This document shows positions 6,340-13,293 of a DNA stretch of 16,973 nt, one piece after another; position 1 is the first letter of the stretch; each line of letters opens with the position of its first letter. The notes under the pieces are model-generated. The model ran no database searches and was not told the DNA's origin. It worked only from the letters and a program-made list of their open reading frames with translations. The position numbers and the translations under genes were made by a program. This stretch comes from an uncultured Oscillospiraceae bacterium (GTDB taxonomy: Bacteria > Bacillota > Clostridia > Oscillospirales > Acutalibacteraceae): positions 1 through 16,973 of the forward strand of contig CABSLJ010000036.1 in the NCBI GenBank assembly GCA_902478455.1, given 5' to 3'.

Positions 6340-8751
6340 TTATACCCTGACCTTGGCTTTCAGGGTGTTGCTCTCTCTGTAGGGACGGAAGAGCATATAG
6401 AGTATGAACGCCAAAATGATGCAGGCGGCGATCAATCCAATGACGTTGACGCCTCCGGTAAAAAGCAAGCCGAACTGATAGACCATCAGCGCACAGGCAT
6501 AGGCGAAAACGCACTGATAACCGATGGCAAACCAGGTCCACTTGGCGTTGTTCATCTCCCGCTTGATGGCGCCGATGGCTGCAAAGCAGGGAGCGCACAG
6601 GAGGTTGAACACCAGGAAGGAATAGGCGGTGAGAGGCGTAAAGGCGGCGCGCATATTCTCCCAGACCTGCCAACCATTCTCGGCGACCTCGTCAAATCCG
6701 CCGAAGAGCACGCCGAAGGTGTTGACGACGTTCTCCTTGGCGATAAGGCCTGTGACGGTGGCGACGGCGCTCTGCCAGTTGCCCCAGCCAAGGGGGATAA
6801 AGATCCAGGCGATGGCGTTGCCGATGACCGCCAGGATGGAGTTGTTCAAGTCCTCAACCATGCCGAAGCTGCCGTTTTCCACACCGAAGCCCTGCAGGAA
6901 CCAAAGGACGATAGCCGACAGCAGGATGATGGTCCCCGCCTTCTTGATGAAGGACCAGCCGCGTTCCCACATGGAACGGAGCACATTGCTTACGGTCGGC
7001 CAGTGATAGGCCGGAAGCTCCATCACAAAAGGAGCCGGATCGCCTGCAAACATCTTGGTTTTCTTGAGCATAATGCCCGAAACGACGATGGCGACAATGC
7101 CTACAAAGTAGGCGCTGGGCGCCACCCACCATGCGCCGCCGAACAGCGCGCCGGCGATCAGAGCGATGATCGGCAGCTTTGCGCCGCAGGGGATAAAGGT
7201 TGTAGTCATAACGGTCATCTTGCGGTCGCGGTCGTTTTCAATGGTGCGCGAGGCCATGATGCCGGGAACGCCGCAGCCGGTGCCGATGAGCATGGGAATA
7301 AAAGATTTGCCCGAAAGACCGAATTTACGGAAGATGCGGTCCATCACAAAAGCGATACGCGCCATATAGCCGCAGCTTTCCAGGAAGGCGAGGAACAGGA
7401 AGAGTACCAGCATTTGCGGTACAAAGCCGAGCACCGCACCGACGCCGCCAACGATTCCATCCAGAATCAGGCCCTTCAGCCAGTCGGCGCAATTGATGGC
7501 GTCCAAGCCATCCTCGATCAATACGGGGATGCCGGGCACCCAGACGCCATAATTCGCCGGGTCGGGTTCCTCAAGCTCCGCCGCCTCGGTATAGGAGGCG
7601 TAGTCAACAGGAATCTCCTCTTCCACATTGCCGTTGTCATCGTATAAATAGGCGGTCGTCGTCAGATCAGAGGCCTCAGCCGGGTCGACGCCGGCCTCTT
7701 CCGCGGCCGCTTCAAAGGCTTCCACCATCGCGCCGGGCACTGCGTATTTCTCCGCGGCGGCCTCATAATCGGCCGTGCCGATCTCAAACAGGTGCCAGCC
7801 TTCTCCAAAGACGCCGTCGTTGGCCCAATCGGTCGCCCAAGTGCCGACCGTTGTGACCGAGACGAAATAGACAATAAACATAACCACCGCAAAAATCGGC
7901 AGGGCCAGCCATCGATTGGTCACGACCTTATCGATTTTATCGGAAACGGTCAGTTTTCCCTGATTCTTTTTCTTGCAGCAGCCCTTGATGATGGAAGCTA
8001 TGTAAACATAACGTTCGTTGGTAATAACGCTCTCAGCGTCGTCGTCCAACTCCTGTTCGGCCGCCTGAATATCCTCCTCAATATGGGAGAGCACCGTGGG
8101 ATCGAGCTGAAGCCGTTCCAGCACTTTTTCATCCCGCTCAAAAATCTTTATGGCGTACCATCTTTGCTGTTCGGGCGGCATATTGTGGACGGCCGCCTCC
8201 TCAATGTGGGCGATCGCGTGTTCCACAGCGCCGGAAAAGCTGTGCTGCGGGACCGTTTTGGTCTCTTTTGCAGCCCGGACGGCTTCCTCCGCCGCCTCCA
8301 TGATCCCCGTTCCCTTGAGAGCGGAGATTTCTACCACCTTACAGCCGAGCTGGCGGGAGAGCTCGTCGATATAGATCTTATCGCCGTTTTTCTTGACGAC
8401 GTCCATCATATTGACGGCGACGACCACCGGAATGCCCAGCTCGGTCAACTGTGTGGTCAGGTAGAGGTTGCGCTCCAGATTGGTGCCGTCGATGATATTG
8501 AGGATGGCGTCGGGGCGGTCGTTGATCAGATAGTTCCTCGCCACGACCTCTTCCAGCGTATAGGGAGAGAGAGAATAGATGCCCGGAAGGTCCATAATCA
8601 CGACATCGCCGTGCTTTTTCAGCTTACCTTCCTTTTTTTCCACGGTAACGCCCGGCCAGTTGCCCACAAACTGATTGGAGCCGGTCAGCGCGTTGAACAG
8701 GGTTGTTTTGCCGCTGTTGGGGTTTCCTGCAAGGGCAATACGAATCTCCAT
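6340..8751 (-). CDS. feoB: Ferrous iron transporter FeoB (803 aa)
   Basis: Inner-membrane Fe(II) importer. The N-terminal GTPase has G1 GNPNSGKT (9-16), the switch I segment NWPGVTVEKKEG (31-42), G3 DLPG (54-57), G4 NMMD (114-117) and G5 SALKG (143-147). A helical GDI-like region follows (about 170-265). Membrane helices begin at about 282, with the first Gate motif around DGIVGGVGAVLGFVPQ to GKSFIPMLIGTGCGVPG (431-497) and the second around LIAKENVVNTFGVLF. Conserved Cys493 and Cys522 are visible. Unusual is a long acidic, Ala-rich soluble segment (about 306-425) between the first two membrane helices. ATG at 8751 has AAGGA at 8760-8766. It is preceded by its own operator (8775-8790) and by the feoA terminator, and followed closely by the FeoB-associated gene. 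Confidence 0.97.
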   Translation of the reverse strand: MEIRIALAGNPNSGKTTLFNALTGSNQFVGNWPGVTVEKKEGKLKKHGDVVIMDLPGIYSLSPYTLEEVVARNYLINDRPDAILNIIDGTNLERNLYLTTQLTELGIPVVVAVNMMDVVKKNGDKIYIDELSRQLGCKVVEISALKGTGIMEAAEEAVRAAKETKTVPQHSFSGAVEHAIAHIEEAAVHNMPPEQQRWYAIKIFERDEKVLERLQLDPTVLSHIEEDIQAAEQELDDDAESVITNERYVYIASIIKGCCKKKNQGKLTVSDKIDKVVTNRWLALPIFAVVMFIVYFVSVTTVGTWATDWANDGVFGEGWHLFEIGTADYEAAAEKYAVPGAMVEAFEAAAEEAGVDPAEASDLTTTAYLYDDNGNVEEEIPVDYASYTEAAELEEPDPANYGVWVPGIPVLIEDGLDAINCADWLKGLILDGIVGGVGAVLGFVPQMLVLFLFLAFLESCGYMARIAFVMDRIFRKFGLSGKSFIPMLIGTGCGVPGIMASRTIENDRDRKMTVMTTTFIPCGAKLPIIALIAGALFGGAWWVAPSAYFVGIVAIVVSGIMLKKTKMFAGDPAPFVMELPAYHWPTVSNVLRSMWERGWSFIKKAGTIILLSAIVLWFLQGFGVENGSFGMVEDLNNSILAVIGNAIAWIFIPLGWGNWQSAVATVTGLIAKENVVNTFGVLFGGFDEVAENGWQVWENMRAAFTPLTAYSFLVFNLLCAPCFAAIGAIKREMNNAKWTWFAIGYQCVFAYACALMVYQFGLLFTGGVNVIGLIAACIILAFILYMLFRPYRESNTLKAKVRV

Positions 8752-8774
8752 TTCAATGCTTCCTTTCCAGTCTA

Positions 8775-8790
8775 ATTAGCCAACACTAAC
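8775..8790 (-). promoter_or_regulatory. Operator B: GTTAG-N6-CTAAT box before feoB
   Basis: On the minus strand GTTAGTGTTGGCTAAT, differing from the GTTAG-N6-CTAAC pattern at one base. It lies 23 bases upstream of the feoB start and 9 bases after the T run of the feoA terminator. This suggests a separate metal-controlled feoB promoter, though the -35 (TTGGAA, 8801-8796) and -10 matches are poor. Confidence 0.6.
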
Positions 8791-8799
8791 TATTCTTCC

Positions 8800-8823
8800 A
8801 AAAAAACAGGGCGCTGCGCCCTG
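8800..8823 (-). terminator. Rho-independent terminator between feoA and feoB
   Basis: On the minus strand a GC-rich 7-bp stem (8817-8823 with 8807-8813), a 3-base loop and a run of seven T (8806-8800). It starts four bases after the stop of the second feoA. This is a standard terminator, so feoB is at least partly transcribed on its own. Confidence 0.88.
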
Positions 8824-8827
8824 CTTG

Positions 8828-9049
8828 TTATTCCACCTCGACCATTTCCGCATCGCTTTTGCGAATGGATAACTCATACCCTCGGACGGTCACTTCCACC
8901 GGATCTCCCAACGGCGCAACCTTGCGCACATGCACCTCAGTGCCCTTGGTCAGTCCCATGTCCATAATACGCCGTTTGACAGCACCCTCTCCGTGCAGTT
9001 TGACCACGCGGACCGTCTGACCGACTTTTACCTGTCTCAACGTTTGCAT
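8828..9049 (-). CDS. feoA: FeoA domain protein (73 aa)
   Basis: Small cytoplasmic SH3-like protein that supports FeoB. The C-terminal pattern GDPVEVTVRGYELSIRKSDA (48-67) and the MDMGLTKGTEVHVRKVAPLGDP core are characteristic of FeoA. Length is normal (about 75). ATG at 9049 has GGAGG at about 9057-9061. It is the second of two adjacent feoA genes, 151 bases after the first, and is followed at once by a terminator. A TACAAT at 9082-9077 on the minus strand could be a -10 element, but I see no matching -35 and no GTTAG box in this gap, so it probably depends on the promoter at 9488-9516. Confidence 0.93.
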   Translation of the reverse strand: MQTLRQVKVGQTVRVVKLHGEGAVKRRIMDMGLTKGTEVHVRKVAPLGDPVEVTVRGYELSIRKSDAEMVEVE

Positions 9050-9200
9050 GCTGCTTCCTCCTTGCTGCTTTCTAGAATTGTATCATAACCTTATCAATGC
9101 CGAGCCGAAAACCCTCCCATCTGTTTGGAGCACTGTATTTCTTCCCGCCGGACCGTTTTTTACAGCCAACTCATAACCGCCGTTTGGGGGCAAAAGACTG

Positions 9201-9413
9201 TCAAATCATAATCTTACTGGCCATTTCACGGCTGATCGCAATCCGCGAATCCTTGACGTTGACGATCAGATTGCCTCCCATGGTGGAGATCACCGTGATG
9301 TTCCCGCCGGCGACAAAGCCGAGGTTCTCCAGGTGTGCTCTCACCTCCGGCTTGCCTCCGATTTTTTTGATCATATTCTCTTCTCCAATATTGGCAAAGG
9401 TTAAAGGCATCAT
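9201..9413 (-). CDS. feoA: FeoA domain protein, first copy (70 aa)
   Basis: FeoA-type protein with a MMPLTFANIGEE start, the HLENLGFVAGGNITVISTMGGNLIVNVKDSRIAIS core typical of the family, and length about 70. I chose ATG at 9413: a GGGAGG site (9420-9425) is six bases upstream, and the next ATG (9410) is also possible. The longer frame to 9476 starts inside operator C and has no ribosome binding site. It differs clearly from the second FeoA, so it is not a recent duplicate; a tandem pair is common in Clostridia and one copy may regulate while the other binds FeoB (inference). First gene of the feo transcript, expressed from the promoter at 9488-9516. Confidence 0.93.
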   Translation of the reverse strand: MMPLTFANIGEENMIKKIGGKPEVRAHLENLGFVAGGNITVISTMGGNLIVNVKDSRIAISREMASKIMI

Positions 9414-9464
9414 GGTTTTCCTCCCAATCGCTGTGGAACCAATCCAGACAGGATCAATCCTAAA

Positions 9465-9480
9465 GTTAGATTTCACTAAC
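9465..9480. promoter_or_regulatory. Operator C: GTTAG-N6-CTAAC box downstream of the feoA start point
   Basis: GTTAGATTTCACTAAC, a perfect match to the box pattern. It would cover about +2 to +17 of the feoA transcript, and its start lies 25 bases from that of operator D, so the two may bind a repressor together. Confidence 0.75.
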
Positions 9481-9487
9481 CGAATCT

Positions 9488-9516
9488 ATGTTAGCGCATA
9501 CTAACCGATTTGTCAA
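9488..9516 (-). promoter_or_regulatory. Sigma-A promoter of the feoA operon
   Basis: On the minus strand a perfect TTGACA (9516-9511), 17 bases of spacer and TAACAT (9493-9488). The start would be near 9481, giving a leader of about 68 bases. Operators D and C lie over and just after it. Confidence 0.82.
9490..9505. promoter_or_regulatory. Operator D: GTTAG-N6-CTAAC box inside the feoA promoter
   Basis: GTTAGCGCATACTAAC, a perfect match to the pattern. It occupies most of the spacer and overlaps part of the -10 element of the feoA promoter, the classic position for a repressor that blocks RNA polymerase. Confidence 0.78.
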
Positions 9517-9603
9517 GAACTTTTTCCAAAAAACTTTCATTTCTTTTTGCAGACACTGCCAGCAAGCCGGCGTCGTCCCTTCTGCACCGTCCCCACCTCA
9601 TGC

Positions 9604-9643
9604 AAAAAGCCCGCGCATCCAAAAATGGATACACGGGCTTTTT
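9604..9643. terminator. Bidirectional rho-independent terminator after oadB
   Basis: AAAAAGCCCG (9604-9613) pairs with CGGGCTTTTT (9634-9643), with ATCC/GGAT pairing inside. It has a T run on both strands. On the minus strand it lies 17 bases after the stop of the decarboxylase beta subunit. Confidence 0.9.
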
Positions 9644-9659
9644 CAAAGCGTAAATATAA

Positions 9660-10805
9660 TCAGCCAAGAATGCTGATGAGCACGCCGGCCGCAACGGCCG
9701 AACCGATGACGCCGGCCACGTTGGGACCCATGGCGTGCATCAGAAGGAAGTTGCTCGGGTTTTCCTTCTGACCGACCTTCTGCGCGACGCGCGCCGCCAT
9801 CGGAACAGCGGACACGCCGGCCGAGCCGATCAGCGGATTGACCTTGCCGCCTGTGAAGATGTACATCAGCTTGCCGAAGAGCACGCCGCCGGCCGTGCCG
9901 AAGCAGAAGGCGATGAGGCCGAGGACAATGATTTTGATGGTGCCCCAGCTCAGGAAGACGGAGCCGGTAGCGGTCGCGCCGACGGTGACACCCAGGAAGA
10001 TGGTGATGATATTCATCAGCTCATTCTGCGCGGTATTGGAGATACGGGAAACCACGCCGCTCTCGCGGAAGATGTTGCCCAGCATCAGCATGCCGACCAG
10101 GGGGGTCGCGTCGGGCACCAGCAGGGCCACAATAGCGGTAACGATGATCGGGAAGAGGATTTTTTCCAGCTTGGAGACGGGACGCAGCTGCTCCATGACA
10201 ACGGCGCGCTCCTTTTTGGTGGTGAGAGCCTTCATGATGGGCGGCTGGATGATCGGCACGAGCGCCATGTAGGAATAAGCGGCGACGGCAATCGGTCCTA
10301 ACAGCTCCGGCTTGAGAATAGAGGTGACGAAGATGGCGGTCGGGCCGTCCGCGCCGCCGATGATGCCGATGGAACCTGCGGACTGCGGATCAAAGCCCAG
10401 CAGAATTGCGCCGATGAAGGTGATGAAAATGCCCAGCTGCGCTGCCGCGCCGAGCAGGAAACTCTTGGGGTTGGCGATCAGGGGACCAAAATCGGTCATT
10501 GCGCCGATGCCGAGGAAAATCAGCGGCGGGTAAATGCCCAGCTTGACGCCCTGATAGAGATAGTAGAACAATCCGCCGTTGGAGCCGTTCTCCGGAGCGG
10601 CCATGATCGACGGAAAGAGGTTGACCAAGAACATGCCGAAAGCGATTGGCAGAAGCAGAAGCGGCTCAAACTGCTTGGCGATGGCGAGGTAAATCAGCAC
10701 GCCCGCAATCAGCAGCATGACGTAGTTTTCCCAGCCGAGCTTTGCAAAACCCGAGCTGTTCACCAGATTCACAACAGAATTCCAAAATTCATTGAGTATC
10801 TCCAT
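9660..10805 (-). CDS. oadB: Sodium-translocating decarboxylase, beta subunit (381 aa)
   Basis: Membrane subunit of the biotin-dependent sodium-pump decarboxylases (oxaloacetate, methylmalonyl-CoA or glutaconyl-CoA). It decarboxylates carboxybiotin and exports sodium ions. The protein is strongly hydrophobic, with about nine or more membrane helices. Visible signatures are GIGAMTDFGPLIANP (99-113), GGADGPTAIF (150-159) with the conserved Asp153, the GATATGSVFL segment and the C-terminal SAVPMAARVAQ...HAMGPNVAGVIGSAVAAG. Length is normal. ATG at 10805. It follows the gamma subunit by 32 bases in one operon. The alpha subunit (carboxyltransferase) and biotin carrier are not in the window, so the substrate cannot be named. 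Confidence 0.95.
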   Translation of the reverse strand: MEILNEFWNSVVNLVNSSGFAKLGWENYVMLLIAGVLIYLAIAKQFEPLLLLPIAFGMFLVNLFPSIMAAPENGSNGGLFYYLYQGVKLGIYPPLIFLGIGAMTDFGPLIANPKSFLLGAAAQLGIFITFIGAILLGFDPQSAGSIGIIGGADGPTAIFVTSILKPELLGPIAVAAYSYMALVPIIQPPIMKALTTKKERAVVMEQLRPVSKLEKILFPIIVTAIVALLVPDATPLVGMLMLGNIFRESGVVSRISNTAQNELMNIITIFLGVTVGATATGSVFLSWGTIKIIVLGLIAFCFGTAGGVLFGKLMYIFTGGKVNPLIGSAGVSAVPMAARVAQKVGQKENPSNFLLMHAMGPNVAGVIGSAVAAGVLISILG

Positions 10806-10837
10806 GGGCTAATTCCTTCCTTTCCGATGTTCGCGGC

Positions 10838-11287
10838 CTAAAACGGACGCGTATTTTCCATCAGACCAGCCGTACTCCACACCGGACGGGATACCGCCGA
10901 ACGCCTGACGCTTCTGACAGAATAATTGGTTTTGCCCTGATCGTTCATCACGGCGACCGCAGCGGCAATGGCCGCTATGACTTCACCCGGGATGCCCTCA
11001 TCCACCGCAGGTTGAGCGACCGCGAGCCTGGGAGCGGGCGTCTCCATCCGTTTGGCTGCCGGCGGTTCCGGGGCTTTGACGTCCTTCCCTTTGGGACCGC
11101 CCTTCTTCCCCTTTGACTTTTCCAGCGCGGAATGCACGATGGTGCTGTATGCCTTGATGATAAAAGTCAGCAGCAATAGTATGGCGAAAACGACAACCAG
11201 ACCCGTGATCAAGACGGTCATTGCCAGAGTGAAATTATCCATCTCCGCCGTCTGTGCAGCGTTCAACGCTAAGGCAAAATAATTCAT
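10838..11287 (-). CDS. oadG: Sodium pump decarboxylase gamma subunit, OadG family (149 aa)
   Basis: Small membrane anchor that assembles the decarboxylase complex. One membrane segment (about 22-45) near the N-terminus is followed by a Lys/Gly-rich stretch, an Ala/Pro linker (71-97) and a conserved C-terminal part with GIPGEVIAAIAAAVAVM (98-114) and the ending WSTAGLMENTRPF, as seen in clostridial OadG proteins. ATG at 11287 with a GGAGATGGAG region just upstream; an internal ATG at 11242 is less likely because it leaves too little room for a binding site. First gene of the oadG-oadB operon, under the strong promoter at 11376-11404. Confidence 0.9.
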   Translation of the reverse strand: MNYFALALNAAQTAEMDNFTLAMTVLITGLVVVFAILLLLTFIIKAYSTIVHSALEKSKGKKGGPKGKDVKAPEPPAAKRMETPAPRLAVAQPAVDEGIPGEVIAAIAAAVAVMNDQGKTNYSVRSVRRSAVSRPVWSTAGLMENTRPF

Positions 11288-11375
11288 TTCTCCATCTCCG
11301 TCCCATTTCTTTATGTGGCCAATTTCTGTTCTTTTTTTGAGAAAAGCCCAAATTACCGGATTTTAATACTTTGTT

Positions 11376-11404
11376 ATTATAACCCAACTGCCAGAATTTT
11401 TCAA
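11376..11404 (-). promoter_or_regulatory. Sigma-A promoter of oadG-oadB
   Basis: On the minus strand TTGAAA (11404-11399), 17-base spacer, perfect TATAAT (11381-11376). The start lies near 11369, leaving a leader of about 80 bases in which I see no riboswitch or strong hairpin. Confidence 0.8.
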
Positions 11405-11512
11405 TGAGAAAACGGCTGATTTTTTTGTCTAAATAAACTCTGGCGCGAAGGGGATGTTTCCGGCAATCTGTATAGCGGACGGACAATATTTTTCAGAAAG
11501 CCGGCCGGGGCA

Positions 11513-11541
11513 TTGCCAGAGCTGCAAATCCCCTTTATAAT
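11513..11541 (+). promoter_or_regulatory. Sigma-A promoter of the AraC-family gene
   Basis: TTGCCA (11513-11518), 17-base spacer, perfect TATAAT (11536-11541). The start would be near 11548, about 19 bases before the ATG at 11567, which rules out the longer reading of the gene from 11513. Confidence 0.8.
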
Positions 11542-11566
11542 AAAACGTGGAAACGGGGTGACGCAC

Positions 11567-12424
11567 ATGGCGCAAAAGGAGTTCAAGCATTCGGTCAAGC
11601 TGCCCTACCATGACAGTCTGGGGCTGGCGGTGTTCAACTGCGGCTTTCAGCGCTGCGCCGCCCAGCACGCCTGGGGACCGGCTGTGCGCGACCATTACCT
11701 GATCCATTATATCACTGCCGGCAAGGGAAGCTTTTTCGACGGCAGCGAAACCTACCGGCTCTCTGCGGGAGACGGCTTTCTGGTACTGCCTTCCCGGCTG
11801 ATTTCCTATCAGGCCGACCAGGACGATCCCTGGGAGTATTACTGGGTGGGCTTCAACGGCACCGACGCCGCCCGCCTGATCAAACAGACCGGCCTTTCCA
11901 AAGACGCGCCCATCTTCCACTATCATCAGGACGACGCGCTGCGCCGTCTCTTGCTTGACATCTACAACGCCACCGGCACCCGTCCGAGCGACGAAGCCCG
12001 GATGCAGGCCGGACTGCTGTGTTTTCTGGCCAGGCTGATGGACCTGTGCGACCACGAGGAACAAAAGCCCAACAGCGGATATGATTACATCAAAAAGTCC
12101 CTGCGGTTTATCGATTACAATTACTCGCGCGACATCAACGTCGACGCTATCGCCCAGAAGGCCGGCGTCAGCCGAAGCCATCTGTACCGCCTGTTCGTGC
12201 AGCATCTCGGCATGCCGCCCAACGAGTACCTGACCCAATACCGCATTCAAAAGGCGGCGCTGCTGCTAAAAAACGAACATCTCTCCGTGGGGGAAACCGC
12301 CTACTCCACCGGTTTTTCCGACCAGCTCTATTTCTCCCGCGTATTCAAAAAATATAAGGGAGTCTCCCCCCGCTGCTACGCCAAGCAGGCCCGCGCGCAG
12401 CAATCCGCCCCTGAAAAGCCCTGA
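11567..12424 (+). CDS. AraC-family transcriptional regulator (285 aa)
   Basis: The N-terminal cupin-like effector domain (about 15-100) contains HYLIHYITAGKGSFF and LSAGDGFLVLPSRL, the usual sugar-binding layout. The C-terminal domain (about 175-275) has two helix-turn-helix units: INVDAIAQKAGVSRSHLYRL (190-209) and VGETAYSTGFSDQLYFSRVF (241-260), followed by the signature KKYKGVSPRCYAKQ. This type usually activates genes for carbohydrate use on binding a sugar. ATG at 11567 has a GGGGTG site and lies just after a promoter. No sugar gene is next to it; it is divergent from oadG and about 90 bases upstream of a DUF1836 gene with its own promoter, so the target is unknown. Confidence 0.94.
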   Translation: MAQKEFKHSVKLPYHDSLGLAVFNCGFQRCAAQHAWGPAVRDHYLIHYITAGKGSFFDGSETYRLSAGDGFLVLPSRLISYQADQDDPWEYYWVGFNGTDAARLIKQTGLSKDAPIFHYHQDDALRRLLLDIYNATGTRPSDEARMQAGLLCFLARLMDLCDHEEQKPNSGYDYIKKSLRFIDYNYSRDINVDAIAQKAGVSRSHLYRLFVQHLGMPPNEYLTQYRIQKAALLLKNEHLSVGETAYSTGFSDQLYFSRVFKKYKGVSPRCYAKQARAQQSAPEKP

Positions 12425-12459
12425 CCGCCTCTCCCCTTTCCGCCTCTTTTCCAGATTTC

Positions 12460-12489
12460 TTGAAACATTCATCCCTTGTGTGATAAAAT
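12460..12489 (+). promoter_or_regulatory. Candidate sigma-A promoter of the DUF1836 gene
   Basis: TTGAAA (12460-12465), 18-base spacer, TAAAAT (12484-12489). The start near 12496 leaves a short leader with the AGGAGG site. Confidence 0.6.
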
Positions 12490-12514
12490 AAGCTTCATAA
12501 AGGAGGCGATTTCC

Positions 12515-13051
12515 GTGAGCGAAGCCGTGGATAAAATCATCGAATGGACAAAGGCTGCGCAGGACTACGACGCGGTCCAGTGGGACCGGATGCCTGAGAT
12601 TGATCTCTACATGGATCAGGTGATCACCTATACGGACAAGCAGCTCCAGCTCTTTCAGCGGAGTGAAAACAATAAGCTCCTGACCCCGAGCATGATCAAC
12701 AACTACGTCAAGGATGGCCTGATTCCCCGCCCCGACCACAAGAAATACTCGCGCAATCACATCGCGCGGCTGATGATGATCTGCCTGCTCAAGCAGGTGC
12801 TCTCCATTCCGGACATCGCGCTTCTGGTGGGCAGCCTTTGGGAGGACAGCGAAGCCGATATCCTGCACGACACCTTCTGCGCCGCGCAGAAGGCCGCTCT
12901 TTCCGAGGTGTGCGACCGTGTCAGCGAAACCGCGCCGCGCGGAGAGACCGACCTCAAGCGTCTGGCGCTTGCACTGGCCATTGAGGCCAATGCCCGCCGC
13001 ATCGCGGCCGAACGCATCCTCAGCGAGCTGGAAAAATCGGACGAACCCTGA
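12515..13051 (+). CDS. DUF1836 protein, probable DNA-binding (178 aa)
   Basis: Recognised as DUF1836 by LTPSMINNYVKDGLIPRPDHKKYSRNHIARL (56-86), a MerR-like winged helix, followed by the helix LLKQVLSIPDIALL. The family is widespread in Firmicutes and presumed to regulate transcription; no target is known. The C-terminal half (about 105-175) is helical and Ala-rich. The start is GTG at 12515, eight bases after AGGAGG (12501-12506); the ATG at 12476 lies upstream of that site and inside the promoter. It has its own promoter after the AraC gene and is followed by terminator-like structures. Confidence 0.88.
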   Translation: MSEAVDKIIEWTKAAQDYDAVQWDRMPEIDLYMDQVITYTDKQLQLFQRSENNKLLTPSMINNYVKDGLIPRPDHKKYSRNHIARLMMICLLKQVLSIPDIALLVGSLWEDSEADILHDTFCAAQKAALSEVCDRVSETAPRGETDLKRLALALAIEANARRIAAERILSELEKSDEP

Positions 13052-13055
13052 CCGG

Positions 13056-13079
13056 AAGCCGAAAGGCATTGGGCGGCTT
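13056..13079 (+). terminator. Weak hairpin just after the DUF1836 gene
   Basis: AAGCCG (13056-13061) pairs with CGGCTT (13074-13079) over a 12-base loop, four bases after the stop codon, followed by TCTCAT. The stem is short and the T tract poor, so it may at most terminate partly. Confidence 0.33.
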
Positions 13080-13162
13080 TCTCATCCGTGAGTTCTGTGG
13101 GAGGCCGGCAGACCGGGAATTCCTCTGTATTTCCGTTATATTCACAGAAAAAAAAGAAAGAT

Positions 13163-13250
13163 AAAGCGGGGTTGGGTTCCTTCTCCGGCGCACAAAGACA
13201 GGGCGTTTTTCCTGTCTGTGGGTCCGTACCGAAACGCTCCCCCGCTTTTT
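13163..13250. terminator. Branched, two-way terminator-like element between converging genes
   Basis: An outer 9-bp stem (13163-13171 with 13240-13248) encloses a strong hairpin (13196-13202 with 13211-13217, extended by CAC/GTG) and a small one (13221-13230). The plus strand continues in a T-rich tail (13246-13264); the minus strand also continues in a T-rich tail after the outer stem (13165-13147). It lies between DUF1836 (plus) and glpP (minus), so shared termination is the simplest role. An RNA gene cannot be excluded, but no promoter was found. Confidence 0.6.
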
Positions 13251-13293
13251 ATTTTGTTTTTTTTGGGCAAAACAGGAGATTTTCTTTCCCCGG

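Noticed and set aside
6111..6350. Plus-strand frames over the feoB downstream region
   Set aside because: They lie opposite the well-supported 57-aa FeoB-associated gene and have no ribosome binding site.
9417..9516. Fur box before feoA
   Set aside because: No GATAATGATTATC-like sequence; the palindromes are of the GTTAG-N6-CTAAC type.
11513..11566. Longer start for the AraC-family gene (TTG at 11513)
   Set aside because: The bases are the -35 element and spacer of the gene's own promoter; ATG at 11567 has a binding site.
13052..13293. Known riboswitch, 6S or SRP RNA between DUF1836 and glpP
   Set aside because: None of the conserved cores I know could be recognised; only terminator-like pairing is visible.
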